A DNA stretch of 64,000 nucleotides. Origin: Cyclobacteriaceae bacterium YHN15. Lineage in GTDB: Bacteria; Bacteroidota; Bacteroidia; Cytophagales; Cyclobacteriaceae. Under the pieces are notes generated by a model. It worked only from the letters and a program-made list of their open reading frames with translations. It had not been told where the DNA came from and made no database searches. The stretch is from contig RKQB01000004.1 in NCBI GenBank assembly GCA_003797895.1, forward strand, positions 186,001 through 250,000, read 5' to 3'. The translations under genes and the position numbers were made by a program. Shown here piece after piece: positions 27,468 through 36,773 of the stretch. Numbering within the stretch: position 1 is the first letter of the stretch; each line of letters opens with the position of its first letter.

Positions 27468-28757
27468 TTATGGCTTACAAATTCTTTCTAGAATATATGC
27501 CAACTGGCCAGTAAGGGTTTTTCTTGAGTATTTTTGGATTTCAGGGGAAGGAAGATATTCTTTCCTGGGAATAAAATTTTCCAGAAAATTTTGAATCCCT
27601 TTCGTGTCCGAATGTGAAAAGACTTTACCTGCTTCGGCTGAATGTAAAATTTTTGCCGCATCACCATTTGGGTCCCCTAAGGCTAAAACTGGCCTGCCTG
27701 TTGCCATGTATTCGAACAATTTTCCCGGAATATTCCCCTGGGCATTTTTGGTGTCGGTTAAAATTAGAAGCAATAAATGTGCATTAGCATAAAAATCAAA
27801 TACCTTTTCATGGCTTACATATCCCACCATTTGTATATGTTGCGCCAACCACACATCTTCTGATACCAATTTTCCAACTTCTTCAGACACTTTTCCCACA
27901 AAGCGCATATAAACTTTATCCTCTGACCTTTCAAAAGTCTTTTTCAAGGCTATCAGGAATGGGATAGGGTTTCTAATGGAATCTATGACACCGGTATAAA
28001 CAATTTCTATTCTTTCCTCTTTTGGTTTCCTTTTTGCCCAATCATTTGGTAAGTCTTCCTCATCAAAACCGTTGGTGAGCAGATCTGTTTTTCTATTAAT
28101 CAGATGTTCAAAATCTTTCTGAAAACCAGGGCTTATGGTAGTTATGGCATTGGCTGTTGAAAGTACTTTTTTTTCAAGTTTTTCATGCCTATTTCTAACC
28201 GATTTAAGCATGGGAAGTGTATCCAAAAACTCCCATTTTGACCATGGATCTCTGAAATCAGCCAGCCAGGGAATGTTTGTCTTTTGATGAAGTTTTAAAC
28301 CAATAAGGTGCAGGCTATGGGGAGGACCGGTGGTAATTACCGCTTGAAACTGTCCATTTTTCACCAAATCTGATAGGAATGTAACTGAGGGCTTGACCCA
28401 ATACACACGAGGGTCCGGAATAATGGCATTTGCACGAAGCCAGATCCCCAATTTGTCAACCCACCCTTTTTTCTTTTTTTCCAGTACTTTGGCAGTATCC
28501 TTTGATTTTTCGTTTCTGAGTTTACGAAACAGGTTATATGGTTCCCATATAGGGAATTTGAGCACCTCTAATTCTGGACTGATTTCTTTCAAAAGAGTTT
28601 CATCTTTTAAATCGAAATCCGGGTTTTCCGGCGTGAAAATTACCGGTTCCCAGCCGAATTCAGGAAGATATTTGGCAAACTTCAACCACCGTTGAACACC
28701 AGATCCCCCTGATGGAGGCCAATAATAAGTGATGATGAGCACACGTTTGTTTTGCAC
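27468..28757 (-). CDS. Glycosyltransferase, GT-B fold (GT4-like)
   Basis: Probable cytoplasmic sugar transferase of 429 aa. The N-terminal domain starts VLIITYYWPPSGGSGVQRWLKF, a glycine-rich acceptor loop typical of GT4 enzymes of Bacteroidota. A nucleotide-sugar domain follows, with VYTGVID, VGYVSHEKVFDFYANAHLLLLI and the Glu-containing region NIPGKLFEYMATGRPVLALGDP. The start is GTG at 28757; the frame has a stop five codons upstream and no ATG. Acceptor and donor are unknown; surface polysaccharide or glycolipid synthesis is a reasonable guess, though no other such genes are close. It lies 95 bp after the aldo/keto reductase on the same strand. Confidence 0.9.
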   Translation of the reverse strand: MQNKRVLIITYYWPPSGGSGVQRWLKFAKYLPEFGWEPVIFTPENPDFDLKDETLLKEISPELEVLKFPIWEPYNLFRKLRNEKSKDTAKVLEKKKKGWVDKLGIWLRANAIIPDPRVYWVKPSVTFLSDLVKNGQFQAVITTGPPHSLHLIGLKLHQKTNIPWLADFRDPWSKWEFLDTLPMLKSVRNRHEKLEKKVLSTANAITTISPGFQKDFEHLINRKTDLLTNGFDEEDLPNDWAKRKPKEERIEIVYTGVIDSIRNPIPFLIALKKTFERSEDKVYMRFVGKVSEEVGKLVSEDVWLAQHIQMVGYVSHEKVFDFYANAHLLLLILTDTKNAQGNIPGKLFEYMATGRPVLALGDPNGDAAKILHSAEAGKVFSHSDTKGIQNFLENFIPRKEYLPSPEIQKYSRKTLTGQLAYILERICKP

Positions 28758-28852
28758 AATGGGTTGAGGTTAATTATTTTAATCTTAAATAACAATAGCA
28801 AGCAGGAAAGAGATGATTTACTATCTGATACCTATCAACAGACTTTTGAGTA

Positions 28853-29839
28853 TTACCATAAATGATGGATGTCTGCTTTGAAATACTTGTTGTATACTTC
28901 CTCAACAGCAGACATTTGCTCGGGGCTGATGGTTGGTAACTCCATGGCCTTAAGATTGGAGATGACCTGTTCAGCTTTTGAAGCACCAGGGATGACAGTG
29001 CTGACTTGGGGGAACATTAACACCCACCTGATTGCCAAAGCAGCTAATGCTTCATTCCCTTTGAAAATTTCTTTGAGCTCCTCTACTGCCTGTAGCCCTT
29101 TGAGGTAGTCAATACCGGAAAATGTTTCTCCTTTATCAAAAGCCTCACCATTTCTATTGAAAGTCCTGTGATCTTGTGCGTCAAAAACTGAATCGACTTT
29201 CAGCTTCCCTGAAAGTAAACCACTTGCCAGAGGTACCCTAGCTATGATTCCAAATTGAGCTATTTCGGGGTGAGTAAATAATTGTTCTGCAGGTTTTAAC
29301 CTGAACATATTGAAAATTATTTGGATAGATGATACAATTTCATGTTTCATGGCAGCTAAAGCTTCTTCAACCAATTCTACACTGACACCCATTGCTTTTA
29401 TTTTCCCTTCTTCTTTTAGCCTTTCAAACAGTTCGAAAATTTCATCTCTAAAGTAAACTGGGGTAGGAGGGCAATGTAACTGGATCAGGTCAATGGATTC
29501 CAGGCCTGTGTTTTTCAATGAAGACTCAACATATTTCCGCAAAACATCCGGCGTGTATCCCATATTCACATGGGGATTGATTTGCCTTCCGCATTTCGTG
29601 GCAACATATATTTTTTCAGACCTTTGTCTTACGACTTTTCCAACAGCTTTTTCGCTTAAGCCCGCATCATAGACATCTGCAGTATCAATAAAATTGATCC
29701 CATTATCAATGGCAGTATGAATAATTTTATGGGCAATGTTTTCATCGAAGGAACCTCCCCAGCCTCCGCCAACCTGCCAAGTTCCCAACGACACTTCAGA
29801 CACCATCCAGTCAGTTTTTCCCAGTTTTCGGTATTTCAT
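28853..29839 (-). CDS. Aldo/keto reductase
   Basis: NADPH-dependent oxidoreductase of 328 aa with a TIM barrel. The catalytic tetrad can be placed: Asp in INFIDTADVYDAG with Tyr shortly after, Lys in IYVATKCG and His in IDLIQLHCPP. The C-terminal cofactor region (VIPGASKAEQVISNL) is also clear. It resembles general AKRs that act on sugars or aldehydes; the substrate is not evident. It is divergent from the Dabb gene, whose start is 77 bp away, so the two may share a control region. Confidence 0.93.
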   Translation of the reverse strand: MKYRKLGKTDWMVSEVSLGTWQVGGGWGGSFDENIAHKIIHTAIDNGINFIDTADVYDAGLSEKAVGKVVRQRSEKIYVATKCGRQINPHVNMGYTPDVLRKYVESSLKNTGLESIDLIQLHCPPTPVYFRDEIFELFERLKEEGKIKAMGVSVELVEEALAAMKHEIVSSIQIIFNMFRLKPAEQLFTHPEIAQFGIIARVPLASGLLSGKLKVDSVFDAQDHRTFNRNGEAFDKGETFSGIDYLKGLQAVEELKEIFKGNEALAALAIRWVLMFPQVSTVIPGASKAEQVISNLKAMELPTISPEQMSAVEEVYNKYFKADIHHLW

Positions 29840-29915
29840 GTTGCTTTATTATTTCAAGTGAATGTTTCAACAGGCAATTTAAATTTTTATCTTTAATGCC
29901 TTTAATAAGAAGCGC

Positions 29916-30305
29916 ATGAAATCCAGAAGAAAATTTCTACAAACATTAACAGTTGCAGGTGCAGCCGCAACATTACCTATTAATCTTATGGCAGAACAAA
30001 AGAACAAACAAAAAATGATCCACCAGGTTTTTTTCTGGTTAAAAGACGGTGTAGACGTATCAGAATTTATGAAAGAAGCAGCTGTTTTAGGGAAATGCAA
30101 AACAGTGGATAAATTTTATATGGGAACACCCGCACCAACAGAGGCAAGAGATGTTGTTGATCATAGTTACCAGGTGGCCTGTACTTTGTTTTTCAATAGC
30201 ATTGAGGATCAGAATGTCTATCAAACAGATCCTGATCACCTTAAATTTATTGAAAGGAATTCAAACAAATGGTCGGCCGTAAAGGTATATGATTTTGTAC
30301 TATGA
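29916..30305 (+). CDS. Tat-exported Dabb family protein (stress-responsive alpha/beta barrel)
   Basis: 129 aa. The N-terminus MKSRRKFLQTLTVAGAAATLP has a twin-arginine motif and hydrophobic core, and is cut near LMAEQ. The mature part is one Dabb domain: IHQVFFWLKDGVD at the start, a conserved DHSYQVACTLFF strand and a C-terminal VKVYDFVL. Dabb proteins are dimeric ferredoxin-like barrels, some with polyketide-cyclase-like roles; the function of the secreted Bacteroidota form is unknown. Tat export suggests folding or cofactor binding before export. Divergent from the aldo/keto reductase. Confidence 0.88.
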   Translation: MKSRRKFLQTLTVAGAAATLPINLMAEQKNKQKMIHQVFFWLKDGVDVSEFMKEAAVLGKCKTVDKFYMGTPAPTEARDVVDHSYQVACTLFFNSIEDQNVYQTDPDHLKFIERNSNKWSAVKVYDFVL

Positions 30306-30354
30306 ACCTTTAAGCATTGAGTGACGTATATTTATCCAAATTAAAATTCTGAGA

Positions 30355-31698
30355 ATGAGAAAACTGACAGTATATACTTGGAGCTTATTGTTTTCATTTG
30401 CTTTTATTTTTTCCTCCTGTAATCCGGAGTCAGATGATGTGAATCCGGTGAAAGTTCAGAATGTGGTCCAAAAGGCGATTTATGACAGTATGAAAGAGTG
30501 GTATTACTGGACAAGTGAAATCCCCAGTGATGTTGATTTATCCGGAGCTTTATCTAATCAAGAATTATTGGAAAAACTAAGATATCAGCCTTTGGACAGA
30601 CAAGGTTGGACCTATCTTACTACCAGGGCACAATTTGATGCAGCTTTTACAGGTCAAGTTGCAGGAGTACATGGTATTAGGATTGCCTTAGATGAGAATG
30701 ACAGGTTGTTTTTGGCTTCCGTTTTACTCAACGGGCCAGCCGGAAAAGATGGTTGGCAAAGGGGTTGGGAAATTATTGAATTAAACGGAAAATCAATTTC
30801 ATCATTTCGTAATTCAGATGGGTCTTATTCCTTTGATTTTGGTCCGAATACTGTAGGTGTCCAAAATACGTTTAAATTTCGTTTACCGGATGGTGAAGAA
30901 ATTATCCGAACTATTGAAAAATCCTCTTTTCAGGCAAATTCTGTGATCCATCAGGATGTTTTTGAGACCGAGGGAAAGAAAGTCGGATATTGGGTTTATG
31001 AAAGTTTCAGGGCCACCAGTGGTTTAACCCCGACAAGAAGTCAAGAGGTTGAAGACTCCTTTAATTTTTTCCTAAAGGAAGGCATTGATGAGTTGATCAT
31101 AGACTTAAGATACAATGGCGGTGGCTCAGTTAGTGTGGCAGCCCAGGTCTTGAATTATTTGGTACCTTCAAGTGCTAGCGGTTCCCCCTCTTTTATTTAC
31201 CGATACAATGGAAATAAAATTGAGAACAACAGTACTGTTAACTTTTCCAAGATTGGATCAATGAGACTCAATAGGGTAATTTTTATCACTTCAAGGAGTT
31301 CGGCTTCCTCATCTGAACTGATTATTAACTCCTTATCTCCTTATATGGAAGTGGTGTTGATTGGGGCAAATACTTACGGCAAACCGGTAGGCCAGTTTCC
31401 ACTTTCACAATTTAACAGAACGCTTCGGGAAAATGATGTAGAGGTTGTACCGGTAACATTTTCGATTGCGAATGCAGATGGAAAGGCAGATTATTTTGAT
31501 GGTCTTCAGGCCAACTTTCTAGTTGGGGATGATTTTTCAAAAAATTGGGGAGATCCTCAGGAAGCCAGACTTGCGGCTGCCCTCGGTTACATTGGTTCCG
31601 GATCTGTTTCTTCACGATTTTCATCCACCTATTATGAACCTGTATGGGAAATGATTGATTCATTTAAAGGGTTGGAGAAAGAATTTCCTCTATATTAA
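30355..31698 (+). CDS. S41 family peptidase, lipoprotein
   Basis: C-terminal-processing-protease-like enzyme of 447 aa with a lipoprotein signal (FAFIFSSC). An N-terminal helical region with MKEWYYWTSEIP is followed by a PDZ-like part (GKDGWQRGWEIIELNGKSI) and the S41 core. The core has VGYWVYESF, LIIDLRYNGGGSV and the nucleophile region ITSRSSASSSE, with a downstream Lys in TYGKPVG. It is probably an outer-membrane or periplasmic protease with unknown targets. It ends 95 bp before the convergent pdxA, with a terminator between them. Confidence 0.9.
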   Translation: MRKLTVYTWSLLFSFAFIFSSCNPESDDVNPVKVQNVVQKAIYDSMKEWYYWTSEIPSDVDLSGALSNQELLEKLRYQPLDRQGWTYLTTRAQFDAAFTGQVAGVHGIRIALDENDRLFLASVLLNGPAGKDGWQRGWEIIELNGKSISSFRNSDGSYSFDFGPNTVGVQNTFKFRLPDGEEIIRTIEKSSFQANSVIHQDVFETEGKKVGYWVYESFRATSGLTPTRSQEVEDSFNFFLKEGIDELIIDLRYNGGGSVSVAAQVLNYLVPSSASGSPSFIYRYNGNKIENNSTVNFSKIGSMRLNRVIFITSRSSASSSELIINSLSPYMEVVLIGANTYGKPVGQFPLSQFNRTLRENDVEVVPVTFSIANADGKADYFDGLQANFLVGDDFSKNWGDPQEARLAAALGYIGSGSVSSRFSSTYYEPVWEMIDSFKGLEKEFPLY

Positions 31699-31722
31699 AA
31701 AAGTGTTTAGTATAGAATAAAG

Positions 31723-31749
31723 AAAGAGGCTAGGAGGCCGCTTTTTTTT
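31723..31749 (+). terminator. Rho-independent terminator after the S41 peptidase
   Basis: Stem AAAGAGGC (31723-31730) with GCCGCTTT (31737-31744), one A-G mismatch and a 6-base loop, followed by a run of T to 31749. The flanking A and T runs may let it also stop pdxA transcription from the other strand. Confidence 0.75.
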
Positions 31750-31793
31750 CTATTTATTTCTTAATTTTTGTCTTTTGGATAATGATTCACCAA

Positions 31794-32819
31794 TCATTCT
31801 TCATCAGTTTCCCAATCACCTCTGTTTTTGATGATGTCATAGGCTTGCATAATCGCTGCTCTCATAGAACCCTCATCAGCCATTTTTTTGCCGGCAATAT
31901 TATAAGCCGTCCCATGGTCAGGAGAAGTTCTTACAATTGGTAATCCAGCTGTAAAATTCACTCCTGTCTCAAACGCCAGGGATTTGAACGGAATCAATCC
32001 TTGATCGTGGTACATGGCCAAAACACCATCGAATTTTTTCTGGTGCATCATACCAAAGAAGCCATCAGATGAATAGGGGCCAAAGACCAATTGACCTTTT
32101 TCTTTGTACTCACGGATCACTGGTTTTATAATATTTTCCTCTTCTTCACCAAGAAGTCCGTCCTCTCCTGCGTGAGGGTTAAGTCCCAAAACAGCCACTC
32201 TTGGTTTATTAATACCAAAATCTTCCTGAAGGGATTTTAACATGATATCCAATTTTTTCCCAATACTTTCAGCGCTTATGTTTTCTGCAACATTTTTTAA
32301 TGGGATATGGCCTGTTACCAATCCCACCCTAATGTCTTCAGCTACCAAAAACATGAGACTTTCATGAATTCCGAATGCTTCAGTAAGATATTCTGTATGA
32401 CCTACAAATCTTTTTTCAGGGCTATTGATGTTGTTTTTATTGAGAGGGGCAGTTACAAGGCCGTCTATCTTTCCCTCTTTAAGATCTTTTATGGCATGAT
32501 CTAAAGCTGCAAGGGCCAATTTCCCTGACTCTTGGGTTTCGACTCCCGGAATTACCTCAGGGCTTTCTTCCAAAACATTGATGGCATTGACTTTTTTGTG
32601 ATGCACTTCGTCAATATTTCGGATTTGCATGAAATTGAAATCCTCAAGTTCCAATTGCTTACGGTAAAAAGTCAGGACTTTGCCATGGCCATATATAACT
32701 GGGGTTACCAACTTCTGAATTCTGTTATCAGAAAGTGCTTTAAGAATAATCTCTACGCCTATCCCATTAATGTCACCTATACTTATTCCTATTACTGGTT
32801 TATTTTTTCTTGGATTCAT
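31794..32819 (-). CDS. pdxA: 4-hydroxythreonine-4-phosphate dehydrogenase
   Basis: Pyridoxal phosphate biosynthesis, DXP-dependent route. About 341 aa with the three metal-ligand His motifs FVGHTEYL, LGLNPHAGEDG and MYHDQGLIPFK, and the C-terminal signature RTSPDHGTAYNIAG. The ATG at 32819 gives MNPRKNKPVIGISIGDINGIG; a TTG one codon upstream is the only alternative. It is divergent from rsmA, 192 bp apart; in enterobacteria pdxA and rsmA are neighbours on the same strand, so the pairing is kept but the orientation differs. Confidence 0.95.
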   Translation of the reverse strand: MNPRKNKPVIGISIGDINGIGVEIILKALSDNRIQKLVTPVIYGHGKVLTFYRKQLELEDFNFMQIRNIDEVHHKKVNAINVLEESPEVIPGVETQESGKLALAALDHAIKDLKEGKIDGLVTAPLNKNNINSPEKRFVGHTEYLTEAFGIHESLMFLVAEDIRVGLVTGHIPLKNVAENISAESIGKKLDIMLKSLQEDFGINKPRVAVLGLNPHAGEDGLLGEEEENIIKPVIREYKEKGQLVFGPYSSDGFFGMMHQKKFDGVLAMYHDQGLIPFKSLAFETGVNFTAGLPIVRTSPDHGTAYNIAGKKMADEGSMRAAIMQAYDIIKNRGDWETDEE

Positions 32820-32967
32820 CAATTCAAGTGATTCCTTTATTAAAATTTATTTATTTCATTTTTAATTCTTGATAAATATACAATAAGTACAGATTGTTTT
32901 ATTATCAGGTTTTGAATACAAGAGAATGAGATCTCAAATAAATAGTAGGCCTTTGTGATAATTCTCT

Positions 32968-32975
32968 TATTTTTG
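32968..32975 (+). promoter_or_regulatory. rsmA: Candidate -7 element of the rsmA promoter
   Basis: TATTTTTG fits the Bacteroidota -7 consensus TAnnTTTG and would start transcription about 30 bases before the rsmA ATG. A TTTG lies at 32952-32955, but the spacing (12 bp) is shorter than the usual 19-21 bp to a -33 element, so this is tentative. Confidence 0.3.
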
Positions 32976-33011
32976 AACTGCAATTTATATAAAATAATCA
33001 TAGTATAGCCA

Positions 33012-33794
33012 ATGGAGAAGGTCAAACCTAAAAAACACCTTGGACAGCATTTTTTGGTGGATCTGAGTATTGCCGAAAAAATTGCCAAGGCTGTGACAGG
33101 TCATCTTGGAGTAAAAAAAATACTTGAGATTGGTCCTGGAATGGGGGTTTTGACTGATTTTCTAATTAAGGAAAAATGGGAGCTTTATTTGGTTGAAATA
33201 GATACTGAATCTATTCAATACCTCCATCAAAAATATCCCGGATTAGGTGAGAAAATTGTTGAAGCGGATTATTTGAAAACAGACTTCGCCCCGATCATGA
33301 AAGGGCCTTATGCTGTTGCTGGGAATTTTCCTTACAACATTTCTTCACAAATCTTCTTTAAAATATTGGAGGAGAGAAACAACGTCACAGAGGTAGTTTG
33401 CATGTTGCAAAAAGAGGTAGCTCAAAGAATTGCCTCACCAAAGGGAAATAAAGATTATGGAATTCTTTCCGTATTGCTTCAAGCATTCTATGATATTGAG
33501 TATCTGTTTTCCGTTCCTCCTGGAGTTTTTAATCCTCCGCCTAAGGTCAACTCGGGAGTAATCAGGCTAAAAAGAAATGCCACTGAGAAATTAGAATGTG
33601 ATGAAAAACTCTTCTTTAGAGTTGTTAAACAAGGATTTAGTACAAGAAGGAAAACACTTAGAAACTGTATGAAATCATTGGGTCTTTCAGAGGAAATGAA
33701 GCAAGATCCGATTTTGGATAAAAGAGCCGAACAGCTGGATGTTCAGGAGTTTGTTATGCTAACAAAAAAACTACAAAAGTCTTGGAACCAATAA
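33012..33794 (+). CDS. rsmA: 16S rRNA dimethyladenosine transferase
   Basis: KsgA/RsmA, dimethylates two adjacent adenines near the 3' end of 16S rRNA during small-subunit maturation. 260 aa, normal length. The N-terminus KPKKHLGQHFLVD, the SAM-binding motif LEIGPGMGVLTD and the catalytic GNFPYNISSQIFFKI are present, and the C-terminal helical domain includes FSTRRKTLRNCMKS. It overlaps mgtE by 13 bp, so it heads a short operon with mgtE and the small membrane protein after it. Confidence 0.96.
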   Translation: MEKVKPKKHLGQHFLVDLSIAEKIAKAVTGHLGVKKILEIGPGMGVLTDFLIKEKWELYLVEIDTESIQYLHQKYPGLGEKIVEADYLKTDFAPIMKGPYAVAGNFPYNISSQIFFKILEERNNVTEVVCMLQKEVAQRIASPKGNKDYGILSVLLQAFYDIEYLFSVPPGVFNPPPKVNSGVIRLKRNATEKLECDEKLFFRVVKQGFSTRRKTLRNCMKSLGLSEEMKQDPILDKRAEQLDVQEFVMLTKKLQKSWNQ

Positions 33795-35149
33795 AAACAT
33801 TTGAATTATCCAAGGAATATCTGGAGAGTCTCCGTGAAGGTATTGAACTCCTTGACAATGAATTCATTATTCAGTCATTAGAGGGGGTAAATGTGGCCGA
33901 TATTGCAGCTATTTTGGATGAGCTCAATATGGATGAGGCAATCTATGTTCTTCGTTTAGTGGAGCACTCCATTGCAGCTGATATTTTAATTGAATTGGAT
34001 GAGGATTCATTGATCAAAGTGATCAGAGAAATGGATCCCATCGAATTGGCAGCGCTTATTGATGAGATGGAGTCCGATGATGCGGCTGACATTCTTATTT
34101 TAATGCCTACCAAAGAGAGGGAAGATGTCATCAGTCATTTGCAGGCAAAAGAAAAGTCAGCCAATATTCTTGATTTGCTTCGTTATGATGAGTATTCCGC
34201 AGGTGGTTTGATGGCCAAAGAATTTATCAAAGCAAACCAGAATTGGAATGTCATACAGACCATTGAAGAGATTAGAAGACAAGCTGAAAATGTAGAGAAA
34301 ATATATTCCATTTATGTTGTGGACAATAGGCAACATCTTCTTGGCAGAGTTTCGCTGAAAAAAATAATCCTGGCATCTTCGGACACCAAAATTTCGGATA
34401 TTTACGAACCGGAACTTATTTCGGTACCCACTCATATGGACGGGGAGGAGGTGGCTGAAATTATGCGTAAATATGATTTGGAATCCTTACCTGTAGTCAA
34501 TGCAAAAAACAGATTGGTAGGAAGGATTACCGTGGATGATATTTTGGATTTGATTCGGGAGCAATCAGAAGAAGACATGCAGGCAATGACAGGTATTTCA
34601 GCAGATGTGGAGGAATCGGATTCTGTTTTCAGGATTTCCAAAGCCAGATTGCCATGGTTGCTTATAGGAGTCGTGGGAGGATTAATGGGAGCCAAGATCA
34701 TCGGCTTCTTCGAAGAGGGATTAAGTAGGTATATTGCTCTGGCTTCATTTATTCCTTTGGTTGCAGCTACCGGTGGAAATGTGGGCATACAATCTTCATC
34801 CCTGGTCGTGCAGACATTGGCTTCAAAGTCAGTATTTAACGATACCCCATGGCAGCGGTTTATCAAAGGAGTGATGATTGCCCTTCTCAATGGATTGGTG
34901 TTAGGGATCTTTGTTTTCTGTGTTGTTGTGTTTATTTATGGTTTTGAGAGTATATTTGGATTGACTATTGCGCTGGCAATGTTCTGTGTAGTATTGCTGG
35001 CCTCCTTTATGGGGACAGTTACACCTTTGGTGTTGGATAAATTTGGTATTAATCCAGCCATTGCTTCAGGGCCATTTATTACGACAGCCAATGACCTTTT
35101 GGGTTTGGCAGTGTATTTTGGTGTGGCTATGGCCCTTCTAAAATTATGA
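33782..35149 (+). CDS. mgtE: Magnesium transporter MgtE
   Basis: Magnesium channel/transporter, 455 aa. The N-terminal superhelical domain (about 20-130) has repeated acidic motifs such as LDELNMDEAI and IDEMESDDAADIL. Two CBS domains follow (about 135-255; LMAKEF, LPVVNAKNRLVGRITVDDIL), then the membrane domain (about 285-455) with GGNVGIQSSSLVV lining the pore and LDKFGINPAIASGPFITTANDLLGL. The start is TTG inside the end of rsmA; the next ATG would delete part of the N domain. Family knowledge: the N and CBS domains gate the pore by sensing magnesium. Confidence 0.95.
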   Translation: MEPIKTFELSKEYLESLREGIELLDNEFIIQSLEGVNVADIAAILDELNMDEAIYVLRLVEHSIAADILIELDEDSLIKVIREMDPIELAALIDEMESDDAADILILMPTKEREDVISHLQAKEKSANILDLLRYDEYSAGGLMAKEFIKANQNWNVIQTIEEIRRQAENVEKIYSIYVVDNRQHLLGRVSLKKIILASSDTKISDIYEPELISVPTHMDGEEVAEIMRKYDLESLPVVNAKNRLVGRITVDDILDLIREQSEEDMQAMTGISADVEESDSVFRISKARLPWLLIGVVGGLMGAKIIGFFEEGLSRYIALASFIPLVAATGGNVGIQSSSLVVQTLASKSVFNDTPWQRFIKGVMIALLNGLVLGIFVFCVVVFIYGFESIFGLTIALAMFCVVLLASFMGTVTPLVLDKFGINPAIASGPFITTANDLLGLAVYFGVAMALLKL

Positions 35150-35156
35150 TGTTACT

Positions 35157-35636
35157 ATGCCGACAAAGCTGAGCAACAAGAAATATTGGTATCAAGTATC
35201 CGATCATGGTATACAGTTTCTTTCACCAAGATCAAGTTTTATTGGTTGGGAAAACATAGATAGTGTTCAGGTTTTAAACGATGTTACCGTCAAGCATCCT
35301 AAGTCAACATTTGGATTTGGTCTTTTTTTGATCACCTCAGTCCTTATTTTGATTCCCATACAAAAATTCAGCTTACCTATTCTAGGTCAGGAGGCTGACA
35401 TTCGAGGGGCAGTGATAGTTCTTTTTGTTTACTTATTGATGATGGGCATTGGTATTTGGTCTATCAGAAATGCTCTGATCAAAAAGCCCGTCTTAAAAAT
35501 CCACTTCAAGTCCGGTGGTCATGAAATTATTGTTTTGGAAACTAATCTGGGTGAGGAATCAGATGATGATATCATATCCTCACTTACCAAACATCTTGGT
35601 CCAAGTAAGGTGATATTTTGTAAGGAAGCAGCCTGA
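35157..35636 (+). CDS. Small two-helix membrane protein, unknown function
   Basis: Not recognised by name. 159 aa with a soluble N-terminal part (NKKYWYQVSDHGIQFLSPRSSFIGWENIDSV, PH-like strand pattern) and two membrane helices (about 56-72, FGLFLITSVLILIPI, and about 84-103, VIVLFVYLLMMGIGIWSI). A cytoplasmic tail of strands and acidic residues follows. The layout resembles bacterial PH-domain membrane proteins, but that is inference from pattern. It starts 7 bp after mgtE, so it is almost certainly co-transcribed with it. Confidence 0.7.
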   Translation: MPTKLSNKKYWYQVSDHGIQFLSPRSSFIGWENIDSVQVLNDVTVKHPKSTFGFGLFLITSVLILIPIQKFSLPILGQEADIRGAVIVLFVYLLMMGIGIWSIRNALIKKPVLKIHFKSGGHEIIVLETNLGEESDDDIISSLTKHLGPSKVIFCKEAA

Positions 35637-35657
35637 TATACTATTGACTATTTAATT

Positions 35658-36611
35658 ATGATCCAGTCCAAGGTAATTCCAAATAAGGTTTTGATCATTG
35701 ACGAAATGCACCTATCGATCATTCCATTATTGGAAACCGAAGGTTTTGAAGTGGATTATCGGCCTGAAATAAAAAGACCTGAAATTTTAGAAATTACCAG
35801 GGACTATGTCGGTTTGATCATCCGCTCCAAAACACCTATGGATCGGGAATTATTGGAAAAAGCTGTGAACTTGAAATTCATTGGAAGGGCAGGTGCAGGA
35901 TTGGATAAAATAGATTTGGAATTCCTGGAAGAACATCATATTAAATTGTTTCATGCTGCTGAAGGAAATATGGATGCAGTGGGGGAACATGCAATTGGAG
36001 GTCTGTTGGCTTTATTCAATCATATTGGAAGAGCAGATCGAGAGGTTCGCAATGGGATTTGGAGGAGAGAGGAAAACAGGGGCATTGAGTTACAGGGAAA
36101 GACAGTAGGAATTATTGGGTATGGCAACATGGGGTCTTCCTTTGCCAGAAAATTATCAGGATTTGATGTTAAAGTTTTGGCTTACGACAAGTATAAGCGG
36201 GGTTTTGGGAATGATTATGTGGAGGAGGTTAGCTTTGAAGAACTCAAGGACCAGGCAGATGTGCTGAGTATTCATGTGCCATTGACAAAGGAAACCAGGA
36301 ATTTCCTCACTTTGGAAGAATTGATGCAGTTTAAGAAACCGTTTTATTTTATAAATACGGCCAGAGGCGAAATCATTTCTTTTGACACTTTGAATCAGGC
36401 ACTCGAGCAAGGAATCATAAAAGGTGCTGTGCTGGATGTTTTGGAAAACGAAAAATTTCACACTTTTACTTCCGAGCAAAAAGAGTCCTTTGAAGAACTG
36501 GCCAAAAGGGAAAATGTAATTTTCAGTCCGCATATCGCAGGTTGGACTGATGAATCCTATGAGAAAATTAACCATGTTTTATTGACTAAAATCAAATCTG
36601 CAGGTTTTTAA
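35658..36611 (+). CDS. D-2-hydroxyacid dehydrogenase (phosphoglycerate dehydrogenase-like)
   Basis: NAD-dependent dehydrogenase of 317 aa. The N-terminal substrate domain has IIRSKTPMDRELL and FIGRAGAGLDKID. The NAD-binding domain has GKTVGIIGYGNMGSSFA, and the catalytic residues are Arg in NTARGEII, Glu in LDVLENEKF and His in FSPHIAGWT. It lacks the C-terminal ACT regulatory domain of long SerA forms, so it is a short PGDH or a relative using another 2-hydroxyacid. It starts 21 bp after the small membrane protein and may end that operon. Confidence 0.9.
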   Translation: MIQSKVIPNKVLIIDEMHLSIIPLLETEGFEVDYRPEIKRPEILEITRDYVGLIIRSKTPMDRELLEKAVNLKFIGRAGAGLDKIDLEFLEEHHIKLFHAAEGNMDAVGEHAIGGLLALFNHIGRADREVRNGIWRREENRGIELQGKTVGIIGYGNMGSSFARKLSGFDVKVLAYDKYKRGFGNDYVEEVSFEELKDQADVLSIHVPLTKETRNFLTLEELMQFKKPFYFINTARGEIISFDTLNQALEQGIIKGAVLDVLENEKFHTFTSEQKESFEELAKRENVIFSPHIAGWTDESYEKINHVLLTKIKSAGF

Positions 36612-36773
36612 GCCAGATTAATTTTCAGCTTGATAGGGCAATATTTTAAAAAACAATTTCATTAAAGGCTTTACTTGGAATCTGAGAAGAGGAAAGGACT
36701 GTGTAAATTTTGAATTGGAGCAAGAAAAGTTAAATATTTTTCATTAAATTCCTTTTCTAAAAACAATAACCCT

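Noticed and set aside
33782..33794. mgtE as a fragment lacking its start
   Set aside because: The frame has a TTG inside the end of rsmA that gives the normal N-terminal domain, so no truncation is needed.
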